This document shows, piece by piece, positions 44,595 through 53,944 of a stretch of 64,000 nucleotides of DNA. The stretch spans positions 26,695 through 90,694 of the forward strand of contig CAJTNR010000007.1 in assembly GCA_910577635.1 (NCBI GenBank). Reading direction: 5' to 3'. The notes beneath the pieces were generated by a model. That model did no database searches and was not told the DNA's origin. It saw nothing but the letters and a program-made list of their open reading frames with translations. The translations under genes and the position numbers were made by a program. Within the stretch, counting starts at the first letter, position 1. Each line of letters opens with the position of its first letter. The stretch is from an uncultured Vampirovibrio sp. (GTDB lineage Bacteria > Cyanobacteriota > Vampirovibrionia > Gastranaerophilales > Gastranaerophilaceae).

Positions 44595-45696
44595 TAATTA
44601 TCTCCCTTACAATTTCTTTTTTCTTTGAATCAATACTAAGTCCAATTTGGGTTTTGTAAAAATCTAAAAAATGATTATAAATTGTTTTTTCTTTTGTGTA
44701 ATCGTTTTTTAAAGTAAAACCTTTTTGTCTTGTATATTCATTATCAAATTCAAGAATCATGATATTAGGATAAATTGCAGATAGTGTTTTTTTAGCATCA
44801 AATAAATTATTATCAAGTAAGATAAAATGAATATAGTCATCAACTTTGATTTTTGAATAAAATTTTTCATCCAAAAACTGGTCTAAATACCCTCTGTATC
44901 GGACTAAGTCGTGTTTTGGGATAATATCTTTATAGCTCAATTTCAGATTTTTATCCTTATCGAATTCAAAAATTGTAAATTTTTTCTTTTGATTAATTTC
45001 ACTAAAAGAATACTTAAGAATTGACCCAGAATAGCGGATTTTATCCAATCCCGCTTTTTGAGGACAATGCAGGTGCCCCAGTGCAACATAATCAAATTTT
45101 TCAAAGAGTCCGTAATCAACTGAATCAACTCCTCCGACGCTTTTTTGCTCGCTATCTGATAGTATTATTCCTTTGGTTGATACAAACTGATGAGAAAGAA
45201 GAATATTGATTTTTTTTCTATCAATTGTTATTGAATCAAGAACCTTTTTAATTGCAGCATTATAGTCATTAGAATCAAGATTGGGATAATAGTTTTTTAT
45301 AATCATAGGATTTAAATAAGGCATTAAATGAATGCAAATATCATTATCAACTTGAATTGATTGAATTTTTCCTTCAAAATTATCTGAAATGAAGATATTA
45401 GCTTTTTTTAGAAGCGGATTAAGATAAGAAAGTCTTTGAGAGTTATCGTGGTTGCCTGAGATTATAAAAATATTCGTTTTTGTATCATTCAGCCTTTTTA
45501 AAAAATCTCCGAATAATTCTAAAGCTTGCGTGTTAGGAATGGATTTATCAAAAATATCACCTGAAATCAGCACTGTATCAATTTCTTCATTAACTAAATC
45601 AACAATTTGTTCAATAACAAACTTTTGATCATCAATCATTGATATATCATTAACTCTTTTTCCTAAGTGCAAATCCGCTAAGTGAAGAAATTTCAT
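44581..45696 (-). CDS. sbcD: Exonuclease SbcD, Mre11-like nuclease subunit
   Basis: The 371-residue product is the metal-dependent nuclease of the SbcCD complex, with phosphoesterase motifs HLADLHLGKR (start), LISGDIFDK, IISGNHDN, LLSHQFV and LGHLHCPQ in order. It is the first gene of the leftward sbcDC pair; its last codons overlap the sbcC ATG. Confidence 0.94.
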   Translation of the reverse strand: MKFLHLADLHLGKRVNDISMIDDQKFVIEQIVDLVNEEIDTVLISGDIFDKSIPNTQALELFGDFLKRLNDTKTNIFIISGNHDNSQRLSYLNPLLKKANIFISDNFEGKIQSIQVDNDICIHLMPYLNPMIIKNYYPNLDSNDYNAAIKKVLDSITIDRKKINILLSHQFVSTKGIILSDSEQKSVGGVDSVDYGLFEKFDYVALGHLHCPQKAGLDKIRYSGSILKYSFSEINQKKKFTIFEFDKDKNLKLSYKDIIPKHDLVRYRGYLDQFLDEKFYSKIKVDDYIHFILLDNNLFDAKKTLSAIYPNIMILEFDNEYTRQKGFTLKNDYTKEKTIYNHFLDFYKTQIGLSIDSKKKEIVREIINASS

Positions 45697-45834
45697 AATC
45701 TTATTAAAACATTAAAATATTAACTAAATTGTAAAGAATTATTAATATTAGTATAAAAATTCTAAGTTTTGCTGAAAAAAATCCGATAACTATTAAAGTT
45801 GACAATAAAGGAATAATAATTAAGGAAATTGTGT

Positions 45835-46338
45835 ATGAGTGTTAATTCAATTAATATTTCAATGGGAGCTTCATATGGAGCCTATAATCAAAGATTAACT
45901 CAAGAAACAAAAAACAAGTTAATCGAACTTGGCATACCATTTGATAACACTATTTCAGAACAACAAGGCCAGAATCTTATAAAAAACGCACAAAAGAGTG
46001 CCAATTCGAACAATAACACCAAAAAAGACGACAATCAATCAAAGAATGACTTGTTTGATCAAGCAAAAGCACTAGCACAAAAACTGGGTATTAATGTTAA
46101 TAAAGAAGCAGACTTTAATTCTCTTATAAAAATAATTGAATCAATAATCACTCAAAAACTTGAAGCTAATAAAAACAATGAAACTGCACTTAAAGAGCTT
46201 CAAAATTTAAGTCAGGAACTTGCATCAATTCAAGCAGAAGCAAACGGATCAAGCGGTTATAACAATACAAATCAAGTTCTTATGACAAGTCTTGAGCTGT
46301 TGGGTCAATATAATAAAAATTTTTTAAAAAAAGTATAA
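45835..46338 (+). CDS. Hypothetical protein, N-terminal short motif and helical C-terminus
   Basis: The 167-residue product begins MSVNSINISMGASYGAYNQ and has a glutamine/asparagine-rich linker, then a helical region (FDQAKALAQKLGINVNKEADFNSLIKIIES). No family recognised. The ATG at 45835 follows TAAGGAAA by seven to nine bases; an in-frame TTG six bases earlier is less likely. Its end overlaps the end of the outer-membrane-like gene on the other strand by 15 bases. Confidence 0.65.
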   Translation: MSVNSINISMGASYGAYNQRLTQETKNKLIELGIPFDNTISEQQGQNLIKNAQKSANSNNNTKKDDNQSKNDLFDQAKALAQKLGINVNKEADFNSLIKIIESIITQKLEANKNNETALKELQNLSQELASIQAEANGSSGYNNTNQVLMTSLELLGQYNKNFLKKV

Positions 46339-47016
46339 ATTAGTGGAAAAATTAATACTTTCACTATGAGCTCCATTATTGTTTCTGGTTATACCAGCGT
46401 AAACTCCAAAATCCATTACTTTGGATTTAAAAGGCGAAATATTCAACCCAATGTCATGGTCAGTTGAATAACTCTGAATATTAACTTTATTATGAAAGCT
46501 AAGGGATAATATATCGTTAATATAAATGCTTGGAGTAAAGTAGAGTTTTCTTGATGTCGGGTTCTGGTCAATTCCTCGGTAGTTTGTTTCAAGGCCGCCT
46601 GCAAAACCAAGACTTTTATAAGGATGGTACTCAGCTCCCATTAGAATCTTGTAATCGTTGCTATTATACTTATTTCTGGTTTTAGAAGTATTCTGAACAA
46701 AACTGAAAGAATCATTAACAGGAATAATAGTTTTAGAATCAACTTTTTTAAAGCTTTCCTTATAAGGATTAACATTAGAATCATTCTCAACTCTAAGTTT
46801 AAAAGGTTCTAAGTCAACTGCACTTACTTGATCAATTTCAAGTTCTATTGGTTTTTCTTTCTTTTTTTCTTTATTATCCTGCGCGCATTCAATCAGATAG
46901 TCAAAGTATGCTTCTGAGTACAAATAATCGTTTTTGTATGCTTCTTTTTGACTTCCAATACCAATATTACAAGTCATTACAAAAAAAAGTATTAAAATTA
47001 AGCTGATTTTTTTCAT
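46324..47016 (-). CDS. Secreted protein with probable outer-membrane beta-barrel C-terminus
   Basis: The 230-residue product has a signal peptide (MKKISLILILFFVMTCNIGIG), a polar linker of about 80 residues, and a C-terminal 110 residues of alternating beta strands (YKILMGAEYHPYKSLGFAGGLETNYRG, LYFTPSIYIND) ending in NFSTNLYFF with a terminal phenylalanine, the usual end of outer-membrane barrels. It could be a small barrel or the C-terminal part of one. No named family. Confidence 0.7.
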   Translation of the reverse strand: MKKISLILILFFVMTCNIGIGSQKEAYKNDYLYSEAYFDYLIECAQDNKEKKKEKPIELEIDQVSAVDLEPFKLRVENDSNVNPYKESFKKVDSKTIIPVNDSFSFVQNTSKTRNKYNSNDYKILMGAEYHPYKSLGFAGGLETNYRGIDQNPTSRKLYFTPSIYINDILSLSFHNKVNIQSYSTDHDIGLNISPFKSKVMDFGVYAGITRNNNGAHSESINFSTNLYFF

Positions 47017-47055
47017 AGGAATAATATTATAGTTTTAAAATTATATTTTTTCAAT

Positions 47056-48051
47056 TTAATTAGAATATGATTTTATAATTTGTTCAAGTTTTTCTATTGC
47101 AAGATTAGAATCTATTGTTTTTTTAGCTAATTCAATCCCATCAATTATTGAAGGAGCTTTTTTTGCAATATAAAGAGCCATAGCACTATTAAGTACAATA
47201 GCACAATAAGAAGCGTTTTTAGTTTTGTTCTCAAACACATCTTTAATTATAAGAGCGCTGTGAGAAATATTGTCACATTTAATTTCATCAATTGAATGGT
47301 TCTTAAACCCTAAAAGTTCAGGGGTTAGTGTATAAGTAAAAATTTTATCCTTCCAGGCTTCTGCTACATATGTTTCAGATTCAAGTGAAATATAAGGAAA
47401 ATTATTTTTTGCACTCATAACTAAACTATTTGAGTTTTTAAGCTTTAAACAAAGAAGTGCAATTTTTTCAACTAACTCCCCTCTATTTACTCCTATAACC
47501 TGATTTTTAGCTCCGTATGGATTAAGAAATTTGTCAATTATAGAAAAAATATTATCAAAAGTCAGGTTCTTATCAACAATGGAACTATATTTATAATACG
47601 GCTCATTCTTATCCAGTAAAAAATAGCCAAAACAAAGTCTTTCAAAGTTATTAAGAGTTTTATTGAAAAAATTTTCACTAAAAAAACTTAAAGTTTGGAA
47701 TGCTTTATCCATATTAAATGAATACTTAAGCACCCCTAAGTTATTAGCAGAACAAATTATATCAACAGCAAAAGAAATATCAATTATAGAGCTATCCTCA
47801 TTCATTGTGATATTCTCAATTAAATTATCACAAGAATAAGGAAGATTAATTTTTTTTACAAAACCTCTTGATGCATCAATTGAATAAAAAAGTTCTTCCA
47901 ATGTTTCAGGTTTTGTTTTAAGAGCAGTAAGGAAAGAAGAGGTTTGAATCGGAGTTGCGATTCCTGATAAAATTTCCTCAAAAACTTCATAGATAATAGT
48001 AGATTCAAGGTCATTTTTACTCAATAGTTTGTTAATTGCAGAATTTATCAT
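47056..48051 (-). CDS. Degenerate anthranilate phosphoribosyltransferase-like (TrpD-like) protein
   Basis: The 331-residue product aligns by eye with TrpD over its whole length: LSGIATPIQTSSFLTALKTKPETLEEL at the start, LNPYGAKNQVIGV in the middle (TrpD: LNPARPKYQVLGV), YTLTPELLGF and the C-terminal VLNSAMALYIAKKAPSIIDGIELAKKTIDS-type helix. The PRPP-binding glycine-rich motif GTGGDG is replaced by NEDSSI and KHGNR by YSFNM, so catalysis as in TrpD is unlikely. It is either a pseudo-enzyme with another role or a decaying gene with an intact frame. It is monocistronic and divergent from rpsP. Confidence 0.75.
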   Translation of the reverse strand: MINSAINKLLSKNDLESTIIYEVFEEILSGIATPIQTSSFLTALKTKPETLEELFYSIDASRGFVKKINLPYSCDNLIENITMNEDSSIIDISFAVDIICSANNLGVLKYSFNMDKAFQTLSFFSENFFNKTLNNFERLCFGYFLLDKNEPYYKYSSIVDKNLTFDNIFSIIDKFLNPYGAKNQVIGVNRGELVEKIALLCLKLKNSNSLVMSAKNNFPYISLESETYVAEAWKDKIFTYTLTPELLGFKNHSIDEIKCDNISHSALIIKDVFENKTKNASYCAIVLNSAMALYIAKKAPSIIDGIELAKKTIDSNLAIEKLEQIIKSYSN

Positions 48052-48162
48052 AAAATAATATTAACATAATATTATTTTTTTTAATATATTTGCTTGCAAA
48101 ATAAATATGTTTATAGTTTGATAGAATTAAGACAGTACTATAACAAAAAGGAATTTAACAAA

Positions 48163-48516
48163 GTGGTTAAAATCAGACTTAAAAGACTGGGTTATAAAAA
48201 GAATCCGAGCTACAGAATAATTGCAATAGACAGCCGTTGTAAAAGAGAAGGCGCTCCTATTGAAGAATTGGGTTTTTATAATCCTAAAACAAAAGAAATG
48301 AAATTGAACGTTGAAAGAGTTCGTGCAAGACTTTCACAAGGTGCGCAGGCAACCGAAACTGTTATGTATTTAATCAACAACTCAAACGAAGACGGCACTT
48401 TGAACTACAAAAAACCTGAAACCAAAAAGCTTTCTAAAAAAGCGCAAGCTAAACTAGAAGAAGAAAAAGCGCAAGCGGCAGCCCAAGAAGAAGCGGCAGC
48501 TGCAAGCGAGGCATAG
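48163..48516 (+). CDS. rpsP: 30S ribosomal protein S16
   Basis: The 117-residue product has the S16 opening MVKIRLKRLGYKKNPSYRII, DSRCKREGAPIEELGFYNP and a C-terminal alanine/glutamate/lysine-rich tail longer than usual. The GTG at 48163 is chosen because the conserved S16 N-terminus starts exactly there, with AAAAAGGA about 11 bases upstream; the frame is open further upstream, but those residues do not belong to the family. The usual rimM-trmD-rplS neighbours are missing; rplS is 14 kb away. A terminator follows. Confidence 0.94.
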   Translation: MVKIRLKRLGYKKNPSYRIIAIDSRCKREGAPIEELGFYNPKTKEMKLNVERVRARLSQGAQATETVMYLINNSNEDGTLNYKKPETKKLSKKAQAKLEEEKAQAAAQEEAAAASEA

Positions 48517-48533
48517 AAGTTTTTAGAACACTC

Positions 48534-48567
48534 AAAGAGCCTCGAAAAAACTCGAGGCTCTTTTTTT
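48534..48567 (+). terminator. Rho-independent terminator of rpsP
   Basis: AAAGAGCCTCGA pairs with TCGAGGCTCTTT over a short A-rich loop, followed by a T-run. Confidence 0.92.
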
Positions 48568-48595
48568 ATACAAAATATTAAAAGGATTAATTATA

Positions 48596-49795
48596 ATGGA
48601 AACCACAGAAAATAAAATATCTATTAAACCAGCTGAAAGAATAAGTTCAATGCCTAAGTATATTTTTGCTCAACTGGCAGAACTAAAGCAGCAAGCAATA
48701 GCCAATGGAGTTGATGTAATTGACATGTCAATCGGAAACCCGGATGGCGCAACTCCTGATCCTGTTGTTAAAGTCGCACTTGAAGCTATTCAAAATCCAA
48801 TCAATCACGGCTATCCGAATTTTCGAGGAAAACCAGAGTTAAGACAAGCAATCTCTGATTGGATGAAAAAAAGATATTTTGTTGATATTGATCCTGATTG
48901 CGAAGTTCAGACTTTAATTGGAGAAAAAGAAGGATTAGCAAATATTGCACTAACATACACTAACCCTGGGGATATTAATATCATTCCTGATCCTTATTAT
49001 CCGGTTTTATGCAGGGGCACTTTAATTGCAGGAGGAAAACCCTTCTTTGTTAATTTAAAAGAAGAAAATCGTTTTTTGATTGATTTAAACGATATTCCAA
49101 GTGATATTGCAAAAAAAGCAAAAATGTTTTTTATTAACTACCCTAACAACCCCACAGGCGCAGTTGCACCTAAGAGTTTTTTAAGGGATGTTGTCAATTT
49201 TTGCAGAGAAAATAATATTCTTCTTATATCTGATCTAGCTTATGGGGAAGTATGTTTTTCCAATTATCGTCCTTATTCAATTTTTAATATTGAAGGAGCT
49301 AAGGATATTGCAATGGAGTTTCATTCTTTTACAAAAACCTTTAATATGGCAGGCTGGAGGTGCGGTTTTGCAGTTGGCAAAAAAGAATTTATCTCTAATT
49401 TATACTCAATGAAGTCCAATATTGACTATGGAACTTCAACAATTGTTCAAGACGCTTGCATAGCAGCACTTACAATGCCTCAAGAATATGTTAAAGGGAT
49501 TATGGATAAGTATGATGCAAGAAGAGAAATTGTCGCTAAAGGATTTTCAGACCTTGGTTTCTATGCTCCTCGAAGCGATGCTACGATGTATTTTTGGATA
49601 AAAATTCCATCAAGATTTAACAGCTCAATGGATTTTTGCAAATACGTACTTGATAAAACAGGGGTAATGCTGACTCCAGGAAGTGCTTTTGGAGAAATGT
49701 CCGATGATCACTTTAGAGTCTCTTTAGTGCAGCCAATTCTAAGACTGCAAGAAGTTTTTAAAAGACTAAAAGAAGCAAATATAAGATACGAATGA
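48596..49795 (+). CDS. Class I/II aminotransferase, AlaC / LL-diaminopimelate aminotransferase-like
   Basis: A PLP-dependent transaminase of 399 residues. The motifs are MSIGNPDGATPDP (substrate arm), NYPNNPTGA, DLAYGEV, and SFTKTFNMAGWRCGF with the PLP lysine in SFTK. The sequence is nearest to AlaC-type alanine aminotransferases and to DapL enzymes, which can form LL-diaminopimelate from tetrahydrodipicolinate for lysine and peptidoglycan; the exact substrate cannot be told. It overlaps the following kinase-like gene by four bases (ATGA). Confidence 0.88.
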   Translation: METTENKISIKPAERISSMPKYIFAQLAELKQQAIANGVDVIDMSIGNPDGATPDPVVKVALEAIQNPINHGYPNFRGKPELRQAISDWMKKRYFVDIDPDCEVQTLIGEKEGLANIALTYTNPGDINIIPDPYYPVLCRGTLIAGGKPFFVNLKEENRFLIDLNDIPSDIAKKAKMFFINYPNNPTGAVAPKSFLRDVVNFCRENNILLISDLAYGEVCFSNYRPYSIFNIEGAKDIAMEFHSFTKTFNMAGWRCGFAVGKKEFISNLYSMKSNIDYGTSTIVQDACIAALTMPQEYVKGIMDKYDARREIVAKGFSDLGFYAPRSDATMYFWIKIPSRFNSSMDFCKYVLDKTGVMLTPGSAFGEMSDDHFRVSLVQPILRLQEVFKRLKEANIRYE

Positions 49796-51183
49796 TAAAA
49801 CCAATATTTTTTGCAAATATAAAAAAACAGCCGTTAAGGATAAACTCGGGATTTTTAGCTAAAACAAAACCACTGCAAGTTGATAGTGTTTTTTTATCCG
49901 GCAAAACCGGCAGTCCTAAGTTAAATTTCGTACAAAAATTTTTATTGAATCAAAAAATTAAAAACTCAACTCAAATTCTACAAAACTTTGAAGAAGGATT
50001 TTTTTCAAAAACAAGAAGCCTTAAAGAAGCTATGATATTTGAAAAAAATAAAAAAATATTAGAAAAAATGGCTTCTTTAAGAAATTTATCAAAGCAGAAT
50101 AGAATTGATTTTTATAATATTTTAAAACAAGATTTTTTTAATGATGATTTAAGCGAAACTATTCAAGAAAAACTATCAATTGAAGAACTGTCTTTAATTC
50201 AACAAAAAGCCAAAGAAAGATACTTTTCGCAAAAAAATATCAAATCTTTTAATTTATTAGATTTTAATGACAGTTTAGCACCTGTGGACAAAAATTCTGA
50301 ATTCAGAAATAAAAAAGTAATTTTAAGTATTATCAAAAAACAAAATCCTGAATTGCTATCGATTTTTGAACATGGCGAAAAAATAACTCTTGATAACAGC
50401 TTAATTAGAACATATTCAAAAGAAGGAGAGTTCTATGACCTTCCTTATAAATTTGCAATTGGTATTAATAATCAAAAACAAACAAAGGGAAATTCATACA
50501 TTAAAGAAACTATTCCTGAAATTTTTAAAGGAATTAAAGAAACAGAACTTTTTTCATCATTGGATGCACTTTCTTTTATCTTAAGAAAAGAAGGTTGTCT
50601 AGAGCAAGATTCTGCTATTAGATTCAAAATTGCAAATATCGGCTACAGTGCTGATTTTATTAAAACCGGAGCAGAAAAAAGCGTTTATAGAATTAATAAA
50701 GAAGATGATTGTTCAAGTGTTATTATAAAAATTTATAATCATCCTAATGCGATAGGCTCAAGCGATATTTTTGGAAATATTGCAATTGAAAGAGAAGCAA
50801 CAAGAGCAAAATGTTCAGACATTGCAAAATTTTTCTTTGCCAATCCCTTAAATGAAAGCTTTCAATCGAAAAACAATGAAATTTTTCAAAAGGGTTCCTG
50901 GGAAATTGTCGAAGATGTTAGCAGTAAAAATTGTTGTCATTCACTAAATAATTTTTTACATTGGCTCGCTGATAAGGGTTTGTGGTGTTATGATATTAAA
51001 AAAGAAAATAATAAAAACGGGTTCTTTATTGATTTTGGCTTTATTGCACCTTGCAATATGGATGATGCAATAAAAAGACAGACACTGAATGCAAGAAGAA
51101 ACATACACATTAACAAGCTTTTTGAAAGCTATAAAAACGGCAAAACAACAACTGAAATTTTTGAAGAACTGCAAAAAGTTTAA
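49792..51183 (+). CDS. Kinase-fold protein with near-complete catalytic motifs
   Basis: The 463-residue product has a helical N-terminal region of about 280 residues, then a kinase-like domain: a loop with IKTGAEKSVYRI (290-301), a VAIK-type lysine in VIIKIYN (K313), an E in IAIEREATRAK (E334 or close), a catalytic-loop segment YDIKKEN (D401, N406) and a true DFG in FFIDFGF (414-416). This is closer to active kinases than the pair at 1584-3739. The N-terminus has MIKPIFFANIKKQ. Four-base overlap with the aminotransferase gene implies cotranscription. Targets and function unknown. Confidence 0.78.
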   Translation: MIKPIFFANIKKQPLRINSGFLAKTKPLQVDSVFLSGKTGSPKLNFVQKFLLNQKIKNSTQILQNFEEGFFSKTRSLKEAMIFEKNKKILEKMASLRNLSKQNRIDFYNILKQDFFNDDLSETIQEKLSIEELSLIQQKAKERYFSQKNIKSFNLLDFNDSLAPVDKNSEFRNKKVILSIIKKQNPELLSIFEHGEKITLDNSLIRTYSKEGEFYDLPYKFAIGINNQKQTKGNSYIKETIPEIFKGIKETELFSSLDALSFILRKEGCLEQDSAIRFKIANIGYSADFIKTGAEKSVYRINKEDDCSSVIIKIYNHPNAIGSSDIFGNIAIEREATRAKCSDIAKFFFANPLNESFQSKNNEIFQKGSWEIVEDVSSKNCCHSLNNFLHWLADKGLWCYDIKKENNKNGFFIDFGFIAPCNMDDAIKRQTLNARRNIHINKLFESYKNGKTTTEIFEELQKV

Positions 51184-51186
51184 GCT

Positions 51187-51627
51187 TCACTCTAAATATT
51201 CACTGAATTTTTTATTAATATCAAAATAATAGCCGCATTCCTTAAGGGGTTTAAGTCCTCCATATATTAACTCAGGCATGATATTAGGATAATCCCTGCA
51301 ATAAATTGGGCGAATAGGATAAATTAAACATTTGTTATTTTTAGATAGAAATTTGCATTCAAAAGTCAGAGCTCCATCTCTAAAATGCGCTTCATCTTTA
51401 ATTATGCCTGAAATTCTAAAGTGTCTGTAACATTTGTACTTTTTTTGCATTTTTTCAAAAAGCGCTCTATCTTTAACATAGCCTTCTTTTGTTGAAAAAA
51501 GAATATTTTTGCAGCAATAGCCGCATTTTTTGCATTTACCTTTAAGAACATACTTAGAGGAAAAAAGTTTGTTTTTTATATCAAGAAAAATATCTTCGAA
51601 AAAAATTTTAATATCTTTAATCATCAA
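51187..51627 (-). CDS. YkgJ-family cysteine-cluster protein
   Basis: The 146-residue product has the zinc- or iron-sulfur-type cluster pattern of YkgJ proteins: GKCKKCGYCCKNI, ECKFLSKNNKCLIYPIRPIYCRDYPN. Function of the family is unknown; a metal-binding role is supported by the eight cysteines. It overlaps the preceding secreted-protein gene by 11 bases, so they may form one operon with the TPR gene further upstream. Confidence 0.9.
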   Translation of the reverse strand: MMIKDIKIFFEDIFLDIKNKLFSSKYVLKGKCKKCGYCCKNILFSTKEGYVKDRALFEKMQKKYKCYRHFRISGIIKDEAHFRDGALTFECKFLSKNNKCLIYPIRPIYCRDYPNIMPELIYGGLKPLKECGYYFDINKKFSEYLE

Positions 51628-52039
51628 TCACCCGAAACTCATCTATTGCCAGCCATTGATGAAGATTTGTTATATCAAATACCTGAATATAGTACTTGCC
51701 TTTTGAAGCTAGAACAAAATAATCAGTATAGGAATATTTATCATTTACTTTTTTTGTTAAGTTTCTAATTCTTGTATATCCTCCAATATGAGCGTTATCA
51801 TCTTGTTTTATAATTTGATATTTAATATAGTCAGATTTAAAACCCTTTGGATTATAAATTGTAAAATAAATTCTTGAGTTGACAGCAAAAATATTGTGAC
51901 TTGTAATTGTATTATTATACGCTTCAACAACCGTCGGATCATAAGAAGACATAATAATCACAGGTTTATTTTGTTTTTTTGCATAAGCTGCAATTGAAAC
52001 CAGTATAGATAATAATATTGTTAATAAAACTTTTCTCAT
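51617..52039 (-). CDS. Secreted hypothetical protein
   Basis: The 140-residue product has a signal peptide (MRKVLLTILLSILVSIAAYA, cleavage after AYA) and then a beta-rich domain, with no recognised family. It overlaps the TPR gene by four bases (ATGA) and the YkgJ-type gene by 11 bases, so it is likely part of the leftward TPR-secreted-YkgJ operon. Confidence 0.75.
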   Translation of the reverse strand: MRKVLLTILLSILVSIAAYAKKQNKPVIIMSSYDPTVVEAYNNTITSHNIFAVNSRIYFTIYNPKGFKSDYIKYQIIKQDDNAHIGGYTRIRNLTKKVNDKYSYTDYFVLASKGKYYIQVFDITNLHQWLAIDEFRVIDD

Positions 52040-53853
52040 TGAACCAGTTTATCATACAAAGTCTTAACTTTAATTTGAACTTGAGATTTTAAGTTAACAT
52101 CATCTGTTGATTCAATAAATCTTTCATAAGCAAAAATTGCATCTTTATAGTTATCCATAACATCATAGATTAAACCTTGAAGATAAAAGTAGTCCGGTTC
52201 ATTAACATTTAAGCTGATTGCTTTGCTTATATTTTCAGCAGCTTTTTCGTATTGCTTAAGTTCATATTTTATTAAAGATTTATTATAATAAAGCTTATCA
52301 TCATTCTTATCAATTTCAATTGCTTTATCAATAGCGGCATCTGCGCTTTCGTAGTCTTTTAGTGCAAGCAGAGCTTGAATGTAACCGTTTAATAGCTCAA
52401 TATTGGTATTATCCAGTGAAACCGCCTGTTCAAAGTAGTTTCTGGCATAAGTGTTCATTCCAAGAGCCAAAGAAGTATATCCAAGACCGCTATAAACCCT
52501 TGAATCATTATGAGAAGAACTCGAAAGCTCTAAAAACAATGTTCTGGCTTTTTTGACATCTCCTTTTTGCGCATAATCCTGCGCCATTTTAAGTTGATTT
52601 TCAAAAATATCATTTTTTATATCAGTCTGATAAATCCTGTTTTTGGATAACTCGGATTCATCCACCTTAAGAAGCTGATTATAGAGTGTTGAAGCTTCTT
52701 GATATTCATTAAGATTCGATTTAACTACAGCTTTATTATACAAAGCAACATAGTTATTTTTATTGTTGAGCAGAAGCTCATCATAATTTTTTAAAGCTTC
52801 TTTAAAGTTTGCATTATTCTGATAGCTTCTTGCAAGTTCGAGTTTCAAAAACTCATCATTAGGTTTTTCCTTAAGAGCTCTTTCCAAGACACTAATTGCG
52901 CTTTTGTAATCCTCGTTTTTAGTATACAAATTAGCCAGATTAGTATATGCACTGATATAGGATGGATAATGTTCTATAAAAATTTTGTATTGTTCTATAG
53001 CTTTTTTATCCAAGTTCTTTTTTGTTAACAAAACTCCATAATCAAAACGAATTGAATGTAAATCGCTGTCTAATTCAAGCGCTCTTTGAAAAGACACTAA
53101 AGCTTCATCCAGTCTGTTTTGTTTCATTTGGGCAATTCCAAGATTACCATAGCTCATTGCATCATTTTTATTTATGCCGACAGCGCTTTTAAAAGCGATT
53201 TCAGCTTTTGGATAGTCGCCTTTTCTCAAAAGCGCAAGACCATAATTAGAATAATCCTTAAAATCCTTAGGATTTGATCTAAGAGCAAGAGCAAAGTATT
53301 GTATTGCACTGTCATAGTCTTTTTCATCCATATAAATATTTGCTATTGCACATTTTCCTTCAATATTATCCGGATATGCATCTAAAAACTGCCCATAAGC
53401 TTCAATTGCTCCTTTGGAATCATTGAGAAGAGCTTTAGCGTTTGCAATATTTGTATAATTATACTTATATTCAGGCATGATAAATTGAGCTTTATCATAT
53501 TGTGCAAGTGCATTTTTATAATCATATTTCTGCATATATAAATTGCCAAGGCTGATGTATAAAAAACCATCCTGAGGTCTTATTGATATTGCTTTTTGAT
53601 AGGCAGATATGGCTTCATCATATTTACCCATGTTCTGATATAAACCAGCAAGTTTTATATTCAAAACTGCATCATCAGGAGAATATTGCAGTGCTTTTTG
53701 AATATGACTTAGCGCTTGCGGGAGATTTCCCTCTTGTTCCTGTAATAGTGCGCTATTATAAAGCTTATTAGACTGAGGGTTCATTTTTGCGAAAGAAACC
53801 TGAGCTGCCAAACTAAAACAAATTAAACCGTAAACTAAAAATTTCTTTTTCAT
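52036..53853 (-). CDS. Large TPR-repeat protein, exported
   Basis: A protein of 605 residues with a signal peptide (KKKFLVYGLICFSLAAQVSFA) and at least 14 tetratricopeptide repeats (for example GNLPQALSHIQKALQYSPDDAVLNIKLAGLYQNMGKYDEAISAYQKAI). TPR arrays bind protein partners; in the periplasm they often support assembly of envelope machines. The ATG at 53853 is preferred over one 12 codons upstream because it starts the signal peptide properly and lies five bases after a TAATAT box. Divergent from another TPR gene. Confidence 0.88.
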   Translation of the reverse strand: MKKKFLVYGLICFSLAAQVSFAKMNPQSNKLYNSALLQEQEGNLPQALSHIQKALQYSPDDAVLNIKLAGLYQNMGKYDEAISAYQKAISIRPQDGFLYISLGNLYMQKYDYKNALAQYDKAQFIMPEYKYNYTNIANAKALLNDSKGAIEAYGQFLDAYPDNIEGKCAIANIYMDEKDYDSAIQYFALALRSNPKDFKDYSNYGLALLRKGDYPKAEIAFKSAVGINKNDAMSYGNLGIAQMKQNRLDEALVSFQRALELDSDLHSIRFDYGVLLTKKNLDKKAIEQYKIFIEHYPSYISAYTNLANLYTKNEDYKSAISVLERALKEKPNDEFLKLELARSYQNNANFKEALKNYDELLLNNKNNYVALYNKAVVKSNLNEYQEASTLYNQLLKVDESELSKNRIYQTDIKNDIFENQLKMAQDYAQKGDVKKARTLFLELSSSSHNDSRVYSGLGYTSLALGMNTYARNYFEQAVSLDNTNIELLNGYIQALLALKDYESADAAIDKAIEIDKNDDKLYYNKSLIKYELKQYEKAAENISKAISLNVNEPDYFYLQGLIYDVMDNYKDAIFAYERFIESTDDVNLKSQVQIKVKTLYDKLVQ

Positions 53854-53944
53854 AGACAATATTATTAAACTTATTAGAAGAAAATGCAACTATTGATTTA
53901 TTTATTTTAATAAATTTTTGTATTAGAATAGAATTGGATAAATA

